From positions 1 to 64,000 of the forward strand of contig SUYQ01000012.1 in assembly GCA_015060325.1 (NCBI GenBank): 64,000 nt of DNA, written 5' to 3'. The first letter of the stretch is position 1. Each line of letters opens with the position of its first letter. This document shows positions 56,529 through 64,000 of the stretch, piece after piece. The position numbers and the translations under genes were made by a program. The notes under the pieces are model-generated. The model did no database searches. It was given only the letters and a program-made list of their open reading frames with translations, and had not been told where the DNA came from. This DNA is from Bacteroidales bacterium (GTDB lineage: Bacteria > Bacteroidota > Bacteroidia > Bacteroidales > UBA932).

Positions 56529-58244
56529 TTATTCCCAAAGTGTGAGCTTTTCTGTAGGGTCCGGGTTGTTGAGGTCCGGATGCTTGATACCCTTGTTGGA
56601 CTGATATTCGCCTCGTGTGATGACTATGTTCCACTGAGGCGAGCGTCCGTCGCTGTTGTATCTTGCGATAGAAGGTACGTTGGTTCCTTCGTATCCTCTT
56701 GTAATGCTCTGGTTCAGACGCTTGTAGTCATAGATGAGAATGCCTTCTCCCCAGAACTCGATTCTCTTCTGGAGCATCATCTCCTTGATGAACGCCTCCT
56801 TGCTCAAGGTCTTGAGGTAGCAGTCATAGCTTGGATATCTGTATGCCTGCATGAAGTCGTTGAGGAGGTTCTGAGCTGCGGCGAGTCCCTGAGTGGCGAG
56901 GACCGCCTCGATCTCGATGAAATACATCTCCTCGATACGCATCAGACAGCAGTCGGCGCAGTTTCCTACAGTGTAGTCCATCACATTGCCGTCAGCAGGT
57001 CGGAACTTGATGCTTTCATAAGCTACTGCCGGATAGTTGTACATAGATCCGTATATGAAACCCTGCTGCTCTTCTGACGAGCCGGCAAGCTGGTAGTTAT
57101 AGTATTCCATCATGCCGGGATCAAGCCATGAGTGCTTTCTGAAGTCCTCGTCGCTGATCTGTGCATAAAGTGCCTGATTCACACCTAATTGAGTCCATAC
57201 ACCATATCCGTAGATGGCCTCGCATGACCTGTGGGCAACGCTGGCGATGAGGTTAGAAAGGTTCTCAGCCGATACTGTGAGTCCCCAGATCCATGCGTTG
57301 TTGGACCCTCCGTCGTTGAATCCGTTCCTCGGATCTTCCCACTGTGCCTGGGTAAGAGGGGAGTGGTGTCCGCGTTCGATCGCCATGCGCGCATATTTTG
57401 CAGCTTCCGTATATGCTTTTTCGCTTGTCATGTCAAATACGGCAGGGTCAGGAACCTCCGAAGGATATTCGGCGTAAGTTGCACCAAGTTCGAGGTAGGC
57501 ACGTGCATAAAGTCCGTAAACTGCTGTCAATCCTGGGGTTGTATATGACTCTACTGCATTCTTGAGATATTCTTCTGCCTTCTTGAGATCGGAAAAGATG
57601 AACTGGTACATCTCTTCTCTGGTTGCCCTAGGGTTGTTCTTGGCAATCTCCTCTGTAGTGTCTTCGGTCACGATAGGAACTGTGAGACCGAGCATGTCGG
57701 GAGTGATTGTCGTATATTTGTTGGTCTTGGGCTCGTACAGACGTGCGAGGTCAAGATAGAGCATGGCTCTGTATGCGTAGGCCTGGCCGAGGGCCTGCTT
57801 TACCTCTTCGTTTGTGTCTTCGTTTACGTCATCCACAATCGAGATGATCTCGTTTGCAAGCTTTATCCACTGATAGTATGTGTCCCAGAAATATGCGCAC
57901 CAGATGTAGTCAGATCCCTGGGATGAGTTCTGCATCCATGATCCGAACCAGTAGTAGTTCATTTCACCGAGCACTGCAAAGTCCTCCAGCATTGATTCGG
58001 TGGCCATCTGTATTGCGGCGATACCATAATCGCAGTGGATTCCGTAGGTTGACGCATAACCTCCTGCTCCGGAATTCATCATGGCTGCAGGGATTCCGCT
58101 CAACATATATGTAAGCGACTGCTCAGCACCTTCGAGCTGGTCTTTTGTTACTGTGCTTCCCTTGGGGAAGGTCTCTTTTACGCATGATGCAGGCAAAAGT
58201 ACAACAAACAGTATCGCAATTGTCCTGATAAGTATGTTTTTCAT
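56529..58244 (-). CDS. SusD/RagB-family lipoprotein of the protease locus
   Basis: A 571-residue lipoprotein, lipobox LPASC (Cys21). The N-terminal helices include ALGQAYAYRAMLYLDLARLYEP, the SusD TPR-like signature. The C-terminal part has RIEEMYFIEIEAVLA and KRIEFWGEGILIYDYKRL. It is more RagB-like than the starch SusDs at 2 and 10252. RagB of Porphyromonas gingivalis binds peptides on the surface, and the neighbouring protease supports a similar role. It follows its SusC partner by 17 bases. Confidence 0.92.
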   Translation of the reverse strand: MKNILIRTIAILFVVLLPASCVKETFPKGSTVTKDQLEGAEQSLTYMLSGIPAAMMNSGAGGYASTYGIHCDYGIAAIQMATESMLEDFAVLGEMNYYWFGSWMQNSSQGSDYIWCAYFWDTYYQWIKLANEIISIVDDVNEDTNEEVKQALGQAYAYRAMLYLDLARLYEPKTNKYTTITPDMLGLTVPIVTEDTTEEIAKNNPRATREEMYQFIFSDLKKAEEYLKNAVESYTTPGLTAVYGLYARAYLELGATYAEYPSEVPDPAVFDMTSEKAYTEAAKYARMAIERGHHSPLTQAQWEDPRNGFNDGGSNNAWIWGLTVSAENLSNLIASVAHRSCEAIYGYGVWTQLGVNQALYAQISDEDFRKHSWLDPGMMEYYNYQLAGSSEEQQGFIYGSMYNYPAVAYESIKFRPADGNVMDYTVGNCADCCLMRIEEMYFIEIEAVLATQGLAAAQNLLNDFMQAYRYPSYDCYLKTLSKEAFIKEMMLQKRIEFWGEGILIYDYKRLNQSITRGYEGTNVPSIARYNSDGRSPQWNIVITRGEYQSNKGIKHPDLNNPDPTEKLTLWE

Positions 58245-58261
58245 TTTATCTGCGTTTCAAA

Positions 58262-61200
58262 TTAGAATGTTATGTTGATACCTCCTGAAACTGTTCTTAC
58301 AGGAGAGTTGACTGCGCTGTTGGTCGTTCCGCTGAAACTGAAACGAGGGTCGAATCCCTGTCTCTTTGACCAGTATACGATGTTGTCACATGCGACATAG
58401 ATCCTGAGTCGGTTGATGAACATCTTGCGGGTAATTCTTTCAGGGAACGTGTATCCGAACTGTGCGTTCTGGAAGTTCAGGTAGCTTGCATCGGTAAGGA
58501 ATCTGTCTGATGAGGATGCTGTGTACTGGTCCTGATACTGGAATCTAGGAATGTCTGAGTCCTTGTTGTCATGCGACCATGCCTTGAATACGTCCTTGTG
58601 GAAGTTTGTACCTATGCTCGATGATACAGGAGAACTCATGAATCCAGAATATCCTGAGTCATATGAGAGACCTCCGATCGAATATGTGAACGATGCGGAG
58701 AAGTCGAATCCGTAGAACTCGAGCGATGTTCCGAATCCTCCGTAAAGATCCGGAGTAGGAGCTCCGCAGAGATATTGTGTCGCATCTGTATATTCTGATG
58801 TGGTGGTCTGACCGATCACGTTGTCATTCTTGTCCTTTACATCCATGTACCAGAGTGACTTACCTGTCTGTGGATCGACTCCTGCATACTTTGGTATATA
58901 GAATGTGTTCAGAGGGAGTCCCTCTCCGATGAAACGAGTTCCGCTTGCGTAACCTTCGTATCCTTCCACTATCTTTGTCTTCTTGTCTGAAGGAAGCATT
59001 GTGATCTTGTTTGTGTAGTGGGTGAGGTTGAGATAGAAGTCCCAGCTGATGTCCCTGTTCCTGATGATGCCGATGTTTGCAGATAGCTCGACTCCGGAGT
59101 TCCTCATGTCTCCGATGTTGTCATAGTATCCGCTGTAACCCATCGAAGTAGGGGTCGTGAAGAAGAAGAGCATGTCGGAGGTCTTTCTGTAGAAGTATTC
59201 CGCAGTACCGGAAATTCTTCCGCCGAGTACTTCAAAGTCGATACCGGCGTTGAAGTTGGTGTTGGTCTCCCATGTGATGTTCTCGTTTCCTTTCACACCG
59301 AAGCTGATAGCAGGCTTGTCCTGATTGTTGCTCAGGACATAAGTGTCTACATAGAGGTAGCTGCTGATGCTGTCGTTACCCTGTGATCCGATGGATGCCT
59401 TGATCTTGAGGAGGTCGAGCCAAGGGAGTCTGGGGAACCATCTTTCCTGGTTGATGAGCCAGCCTCCACCGAGTGACCAGAAGTTACCCCAGCGGTGATC
59501 GGGATGGAATTTCGAAGAGGCGTCGCGGCGGTATGACACGCTGCCGAAGATGCGGTTCTGGTAGTCATACTGTGCGCGGATGAAGTATCCCTCGTTATTG
59601 TATTCTCCGAAGCTTGATCCTGCGTTCTTTCCGTCAACTACCGCACCGTTGAGCTCGTCGTTTTCCATCGAGAACATCTGGCTCTTTGACGCGCTGAGTC
59701 CGTATGAGAGGGACTTGTAGTTCTCATGTCCGAGGAGCACGCTGATGTTGTGGCTTCCGGCGATCGTCTTCTTGTAGTTGAGGAGCTGCTGGAGGTTGAG
59801 GTAGAATGATCTTGAGTGTGATTTGTTGATCATACCGCCCACAGAGGCCGCCATTCCATAGTACATGTTCATGATGGATGTACCTCTGGTCTCGTCTACT
59901 CCGACTCCGGCGTTGAATGTGAATGTAAAGTCCTTCAGGAACTTGACTTCAGCATATGCTGTTCCGTTCACGGCATTTCCCTCTGCGTTGTTCTTGTCGA
60001 GGTATGCTGCCTGAAGTGCATTCGAGTTGCCGAGATAAGGACGGGTCATTCCTGCGTTGGAACCCTCACCGTAGTCATATCTCTTGTAGCCGTACTTGTC
60101 GATGATGATGTTGCCCTTTCCGTCTCTGATGTATACAGGATAGATAGGGGCTACGTTGGTCGCGATTGCGAATACGTTGGCAGTCGATCCGCCGGAACCC
60201 TCGTCAGAGTTGCCGTTGTTCCAGCTGTAATTTGTATATGAGACGTTGGCTCCTATCTTCAGCCAGTTCTTCGCCTGATAGTCCAGACGTACACGTGCAG
60301 TGTATCTGTACATGTCCGATCCGTCAATGATACCCTTGTTGTTGAGGTATCCGAATGATGCGAGGGCAGAAATCTTGTCTGTGCTTCCCGATACGCTGAT
60401 ATTGTATTCCTGACGGAGTGAGTTCCTGTATGTCTCGTCCATCCAGCTGTCCGGATAAAGGAAGTATTCCTGATCGTTGTATCCGACAAGACGTCCGAGC
60501 GTCGCGTTAGGGTTAAGCCTTCCGTTTGTGTTGATGAGTGACTGTCCGTCCGGAATGGTGTATACAAGATATCCGAGTCCGCCGCCGCTGGTGCTTCCGA
60601 GCATTGTCTGGTTGGCCTTCAGATGGGCCTCGTGGCTGCTCAGGCCAGGCGTGTAGAGGATATTGCCTTTCTCGTCTGTGGTTGCATCAGGGTGCTCGTA
60701 GTAATTTCTGAGAGCTCTGTAGTATGCCTCGTAGTACTGACCTGGATCTGTGATCACATCATAGTCCTTGAGTGCCTTTGTATTAAGACCCCACTTGGCT
60801 TCGACGTTGATGGTTGCGTCTCCTCTCTTTGCCTTCTTGGTCGTGATCATGATGACTCCGTTTGCACCACGTGCTCCGTAGAGGGCGTTTGATGCAGCAT
60901 CCTTGAGGACGGTCATCGATTCGATGTCGGCCGGATTGATGTTGTTCATATCTCCGCTGTATGGGATTCCGTCCACAACGTACAGAGGTGCTGTGCCGGC
61001 TGACATGGAACTGATACCGCGGACCATGATGCTTGGAGAGCTTCCGAGCGATCCGGTGGATGTCGTCATCTGGACTCCGGCGACCACTCCTTCGAGTGCG
61101 CGTGTCACGTCAGATGACTGAGTCTTTGCGATGTCTGAGGATTTGACCACGGTTGCGGAACCTGTGAACGATTCCTTTGTTGCTGTACCGAAGGCTACGA

Positions 61201-61519
61201 CGATTGTTTCTTCAATCATTTCTGTGTCCGGGTGCAGGTACACATCGTGTCTTGTCTGGCCTGCAACTGGAATCTCGGTGTCCTTGTAGCCGATGGATGA
61301 GAATATCAGGATGCCGTCAGCCGGTACTGATATCGAATAGAGTCCGTCGCCGTCGGTGCTGGCTCCGATCATCGTTCCCTTGACCTGGATCGATGCGAAC
61401 GGCACTCCTGTCTCATTGGATGAATCCTTGACTATACCTGTTACTGTAATGTTCTGGCCGTTAGCCTCATACGCAACAAGTAACGCCAATGTAATGAAAA
61501 ATAACTGTAATTTTTTCAT
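58262..61519 (-). CDS. SusC/RagA-family TonB-dependent transporter of the protease locus
   Basis: Started at ATG 61519 (MKKLQLFFITLALL) because this gives a standard signal peptide; the frame opens 11 codons earlier. The 1085-residue protein has the carboxypeptidase-regulatory-like domain (about 25-105), TETIVVAFGTA-type linker, plug with IMVRGISSM, PLYVVDGIPY and the ASNALYGARGANGVIMITTKK signature, then the barrel. It is the first gene of a seven-gene minus-strand run. Import of peptides is inferred from the subtilase downstream and the absence of any glycoside hydrolase. Confidence 0.94.
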   Translation of the reverse strand: MKKLQLFFITLALLVAYEANGQNITVTGIVKDSSNETGVPFASIQVKGTMIGASTDGDGLYSISVPADGILIFSSIGYKDTEIPVAGQTRHDVYLHPDTEMIEETIVVAFGTATKESFTGSATVVKSSDIAKTQSSDVTRALEGVVAGVQMTTSTGSLGSSPSIMVRGISSMSAGTAPLYVVDGIPYSGDMNNINPADIESMTVLKDAASNALYGARGANGVIMITTKKAKRGDATINVEAKWGLNTKALKDYDVITDPGQYYEAYYRALRNYYEHPDATTDEKGNILYTPGLSSHEAHLKANQTMLGSTSGGGLGYLVYTIPDGQSLINTNGRLNPNATLGRLVGYNDQEYFLYPDSWMDETYRNSLRQEYNISVSGSTDKISALASFGYLNNKGIIDGSDMYRYTARVRLDYQAKNWLKIGANVSYTNYSWNNGNSDEGSGGSTANVFAIATNVAPIYPVYIRDGKGNIIIDKYGYKRYDYGEGSNAGMTRPYLGNSNALQAAYLDKNNAEGNAVNGTAYAEVKFLKDFTFTFNAGVGVDETRGTSIMNMYYGMAASVGGMINKSHSRSFYLNLQQLLNYKKTIAGSHNISVLLGHENYKSLSYGLSASKSQMFSMENDELNGAVVDGKNAGSSFGEYNNEGYFIRAQYDYQNRIFGSVSYRRDASSKFHPDHRWGNFWSLGGGWLINQERWFPRLPWLDLLKIKASIGSQGNDSISSYLYVDTYVLSNNQDKPAISFGVKGNENITWETNTNFNAGIDFEVLGGRISGTAEYFYRKTSDMLFFFTTPTSMGYSGYYDNIGDMRNSGVELSANIGIIRNRDISWDFYLNLTHYTNKITMLPSDKKTKIVEGYEGYASGTRFIGEGLPLNTFYIPKYAGVDPQTGKSLWYMDVKDKNDNVIGQTTTSEYTDATQYLCGAPTPDLYGGFGTSLEFYGFDFSASFTYSIGGLSYDSGYSGFMSSPVSSSIGTNFHKDVFKAWSHDNKDSDIPRFQYQDQYTASSSDRFLTDASYLNFQNAQFGYTFPERITRKMFINRLRIYVACDNIVYWSKRQGFDPRFSFSGTTNSAVNSPVRTVSGGINITF

Positions 61520-61687
61520 CCGGTTGATAGTTTCGTAAATAGAGTTATACATAAATATTGGACGAGCTTATCCAAAACATGCAAATTTCGATAAAAAAAA
61601 TGATAAATACAAGTTCGAATTACCCCTTGGCAAATTTTTTGGGTAGCAGCCTCTTACGTCTGAAAATGAAATATAAAATCGTTAGTT
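61520..61687. other. Divergent control region between two SusC genes
   Basis: About 170 bases, AT-rich, with AAAAAAAATGATAAATAC and an ATTTTTTGGG run. Both SusC operons must start here or nearby. I found no box pair of correct spacing on either strand. Confidence 0.5.
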
Positions 61688-64000
61688 ATGTGTAGGAAAA
61701 TCGTAATCTTGCTGGCAGCTATGCTTGGATTTGCATTGGCTGCAACGGCACAGGACCGGGTTCTTACCGGTTCTGTCACCGATCCTGAGGGATATCCTCT
61801 GGAAGGTGCGACGATAATGGTCAAGGGTACCACAAAAGGGGGGTCTACGAATTCAGAAGGTCGTTTTGAACTGACAGTTCCGGCCGATGCAGTGCTTGTA
61901 GCCTCATATCTTGGGTATATCTCTCAGGAAAAGCCTGTCGGAGGGGAGAAGACTGTGAATTTCATCCTCATGGAAGACAGTGCGTATCTGGATGATGTGA
62001 TAGTCGTCGCTTATGGGGCAATGTCGAAGTCGGATTTTACCGGATCAGCTGCCCAGGTAAGCGGTGATGATATCGCTCAGGCTTCTGTGGAATCGATCGA
62101 TAAGGGTCTGATAGGAAAGATTTCCGGAGTGCGCATCGCTTCGGATACGGGCGACCCGGGGTCGGCCGGAAGCGTTCAGATCCGAGGTGTAGGATCCATA
62201 TCTGCCGGAACGTCCCCTCTATATGTGGTGGATGGGGTGGTGATGTCTTCTTCGACGGCAAGCGACCTTAATGTGGGATATAAAAGCATGGGTGTCTTGA
62301 ATACCATCAATCCGGATGATATAGAATCAGTTACCGTCCTTAAGGATGCTGCTGCAGCTTCTTTGTATGGCTCAAGGGCTGCTAACGGTGTCATCCTGAT
62401 CACGACCAAACGTGGACGTCAGGGAAAGACTACCGTCACATACAGCGGTGAGGTCGGGCTCAGCAATATGGCGGATGGGAAGGCCTTGAGGATGATGGAC
62501 GGCCCTCAGTTCATAAAGTATCTGAAGGATGCAGGCGACAATGCCTATGCCATCAATCCAGCCTATTCGTATGGGTATACCGGTGACCAGATAGCTTCGA
62601 TGGCTGCCGATCCGTCTGGAAAAACAAGTACTGACTGGACCAGGGAAATATTCCGGAATGCGTTTCAGCAGAACCATCAGTTGAGCCTGACAGCAGGTAC
62701 GGAGAAGACGAAGGTATATGCCGGATTGGGCTATACGGATACGGACGGTATAGTGCTGGGGTCTTATTTCGAGCGTTTCTCCGGTCGAGTCAATGTGGAC
62801 CATAAGGTCAGTGACTGGCTGAATGTGGGGGTGAGGCAGATGATTTCTTTCACTTCTACCAAGGGACATAGCGACCAGAGCAATCAGGCCCAGGGAATGG
62901 GATATGCCACTCCTCTTGGTGTGCTGACCCAGAGTGATCCTACAGCAAAACCGAAGAATCCGGACGGCTCGTGGAACGAGAATGTGAGCTGGAGCGGCCA
63001 GACCGGAAATCCTCATCTTCTGTTCGACAGCGATACCGAGTACAACAAGACTCATACGATGAGGAGCCTGTCAAATCTGGATATAGAGGTCAAGTTTACT
63101 GATTATCTGAGTTTTACGAATACTTTCGGATATGATTATATCGATAACAAGCAGTATCTGTGGTGGGCTCCGTCTTCGATTGACGGTCAGGCGATGAAGG
63201 GCTTGAGTGCGGAATATATCTTCCAGACCTCGGATCTGTCTAATTCGTCGCTGCTGCGTTTCAGTGACAGCTATGGCAGCCATAATGTTTCAGCCCTTGC
63301 CGGTTTCGAACTGTCTGACCACCGGGTCAGGTATACTTATTCCGGTGCAAACAATTTCCCGAATGACAAGCTTAACGCATTGTCGGTAGGGCAGATGTAT
63401 GGTGTGGGAGGTGCGACGTATCGGGCATTCATGCTGTCTGTGCTGGGGAATGTCAATTATGACTATGACCACCGCTATTATGCTTCTGCCTCATTCAGGC
63501 GTGACGGTTCGTCACGTCTGGGGCCTGACAGCAGATGGGCCAATTTCTGGTCGGTGTCAGGCGCATGGAGACTAAGCAATGAGCCTTTCATGGCAGATGT
63601 GTCGCGACTGTTCTCTGACTTCAAGATAAAGGCTTCGTTCGGAACGAACGGAAATCTTCCTTCCGGATATTATTCTTACAAGGGCCTCTACTCGGCATCC
63701 GGTGGATACGGCACCGGGGCTGCCATCTATTGGAGCAATCCGGAGAATGATGCATTGGGATGGGAGAAGTCTAGAAACTTCAATGTGGGGTTTGACTGGA
63801 ACATGTACCATAGGATAGATCTCGCTGTCGAGTACTACAACAAATATACGAGTTCGCTCATATTCGACATGCCGGCTTCTGCCGTCACAGGATTCAGCAG
63901 CTATACCTCCAATGTCGGGAATCTGCTCAATGAGGGAGTTGAAGTAGAGATCGGTGCACAGATCATTGACCTTTTGAACTTCACGTGGGCGGCAGATCTT
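61688..64000 (+). CDS. SusC/RagA-family TonB-dependent transporter (N-terminal part)
   Basis: It starts at ATG 61688 (MCRKIVILLAAMLG) with a signal peptide ending near ATAQD, and stays open for 771 codons to the window end, so the stop lies outside. The carboxypeptidase-regulatory-like domain (about 24-105) is followed by DDVIVVAYGAM, a plug with IRGVGSISAG, PLYVVDGVV and ASLYGSRAANGVILITTKRG, and the first two thirds of the barrel. It is divergent from the protease locus and likely opens a further SusC/D locus. Substrate unknown. Confidence 0.94.
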   Translation, partial: MCRKIVILLAAMLGFALAATAQDRVLTGSVTDPEGYPLEGATIMVKGTTKGGSTNSEGRFELTVPADAVLVASYLGYISQEKPVGGEKTVNFILMEDSAYLDDVIVVAYGAMSKSDFTGSAAQVSGDDIAQASVESIDKGLIGKISGVRIASDTGDPGSAGSVQIRGVGSISAGTSPLYVVDGVVMSSSTASDLNVGYKSMGVLNTINPDDIESVTVLKDAAAASLYGSRAANGVILITTKRGRQGKTTVTYSGEVGLSNMADGKALRMMDGPQFIKYLKDAGDNAYAINPAYSYGYTGDQIASMAADPSGKTSTDWTREIFRNAFQQNHQLSLTAGTEKTKVYAGLGYTDTDGIVLGSYFERFSGRVNVDHKVSDWLNVGVRQMISFTSTKGHSDQSNQAQGMGYATPLGVLTQSDPTAKPKNPDGSWNENVSWSGQTGNPHLLFDSDTEYNKTHTMRSLSNLDIEVKFTDYLSFTNTFGYDYIDNKQYLWWAPSSIDGQAMKGLSAEYIFQTSDLSNSSLLRFSDSYGSHNVSALAGFELSDHRVRYTYSGANNFPNDKLNALSVGQMYGVGGATYRAFMLSVLGNVNYDYDHRYYASASFRRDGSSRLGPDSRWANFWSVSGAWRLSNEPFMADVSRLFSDFKIKASFGTNGNLPSGYYSYKGLYSASGGYGTGAAIYWSNPENDALGWEKSRNFNVGFDWNMYHRIDLAVEYYNKYTSSLIFDMPASAVTGFSSYTSNVGNLLNEGVEVEIGAQIIDLLNFTWAADL

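Noticed and set aside
61520..61687. Riboswitch or clear promoter pair between the divergent SusC genes
   Set aside because: No known riboswitch motif and no -33/-7 pair with correct spacing on either strand.

Overview
This window reads as chromosome of a gut-type member of the Bacteroidales. The evidence is many SusC/SusD pairs, lipoproteins with Bacteroidetes lipoboxes, promoters of the TTTG / TAnnTTTG type instead of sigma70 boxes, weak or absent Shine-Dalgarno sequences, and BACON, fimbrillin-like and SusE-type domains. Genus cannot be set from the sequence alone. Base composition is roughly balanced, with AT-richer islands at about 22-28.5 kb.

Region 1 (1-20.3 kb) is an expanded starch utilisation locus, all on the plus strand. 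It holds the end of a SusD, a SusE/SusF-like starch-binding lipoprotein, a surface GH13 amylase with a carbohydrate-binding module spliced into its catalytic barrel, a second SusC/SusD pair, a type I pullulanase, a second GH13 lipoprotein, a SusA-type neopullulanase and a SusB-type GH97 alpha-glucosidase. Together they would bind starch at the surface, cut it, import maltodextrins and finish them in the periplasm. Gene gaps are filled with clustered repeats of the TGTCATTTCGAGCGA / TGTCATCCTGAGC type.

Region 2 (20.2-32 kb) starts with a good promoter at the end of susB. It drives a 48-residue small protein and a fimbrillin-domain, multi-CBM lipoprotein. An AT-rich, repeat-dense island follows: a 0.5 kb duplicated non-coding unit, then two near-identical ORF6N/PLD-like genes with different centres, each behind the same promoter and RNA hairpin, with a DUF805 gene between them. 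Direct repeats of 134 bp flank that cassette. Beyond the island is a third large GH13 amylase, in which a CBM26 is nested inside a fimbrillin-like domain.

Region 3 (32-49 kb) is mostly housekeeping: tRNA-Ser(GGA) with a cupin gene, an aminotransferase, a CoA-transferase, UvrA, a nucleoside kinase, a metallo-hydrolase interrupted by a 33-bp minisatellite, a deoxynucleoside kinase, an acyl-CoA synthetase, rubredoxin, an AraC regulator, and a sugar MFS transporter with a ROK kinase. It also carries a REP-associated tyrosine transposase (RAYT) framed by two 108-bp palindromic elements. Related palindromes lie at 12.0 and 35.4 kb.

Region 4 (49-61.5 kb, minus strand) is a SusC-SusD operon followed by lipoproteins and a secreted subtilisin-like protease, with no glycoside hydrolase. 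It looks like a protein or peptide counterpart of a polysaccharide locus. A divergent SusC gene begins at 61.7 kb and runs off the window.
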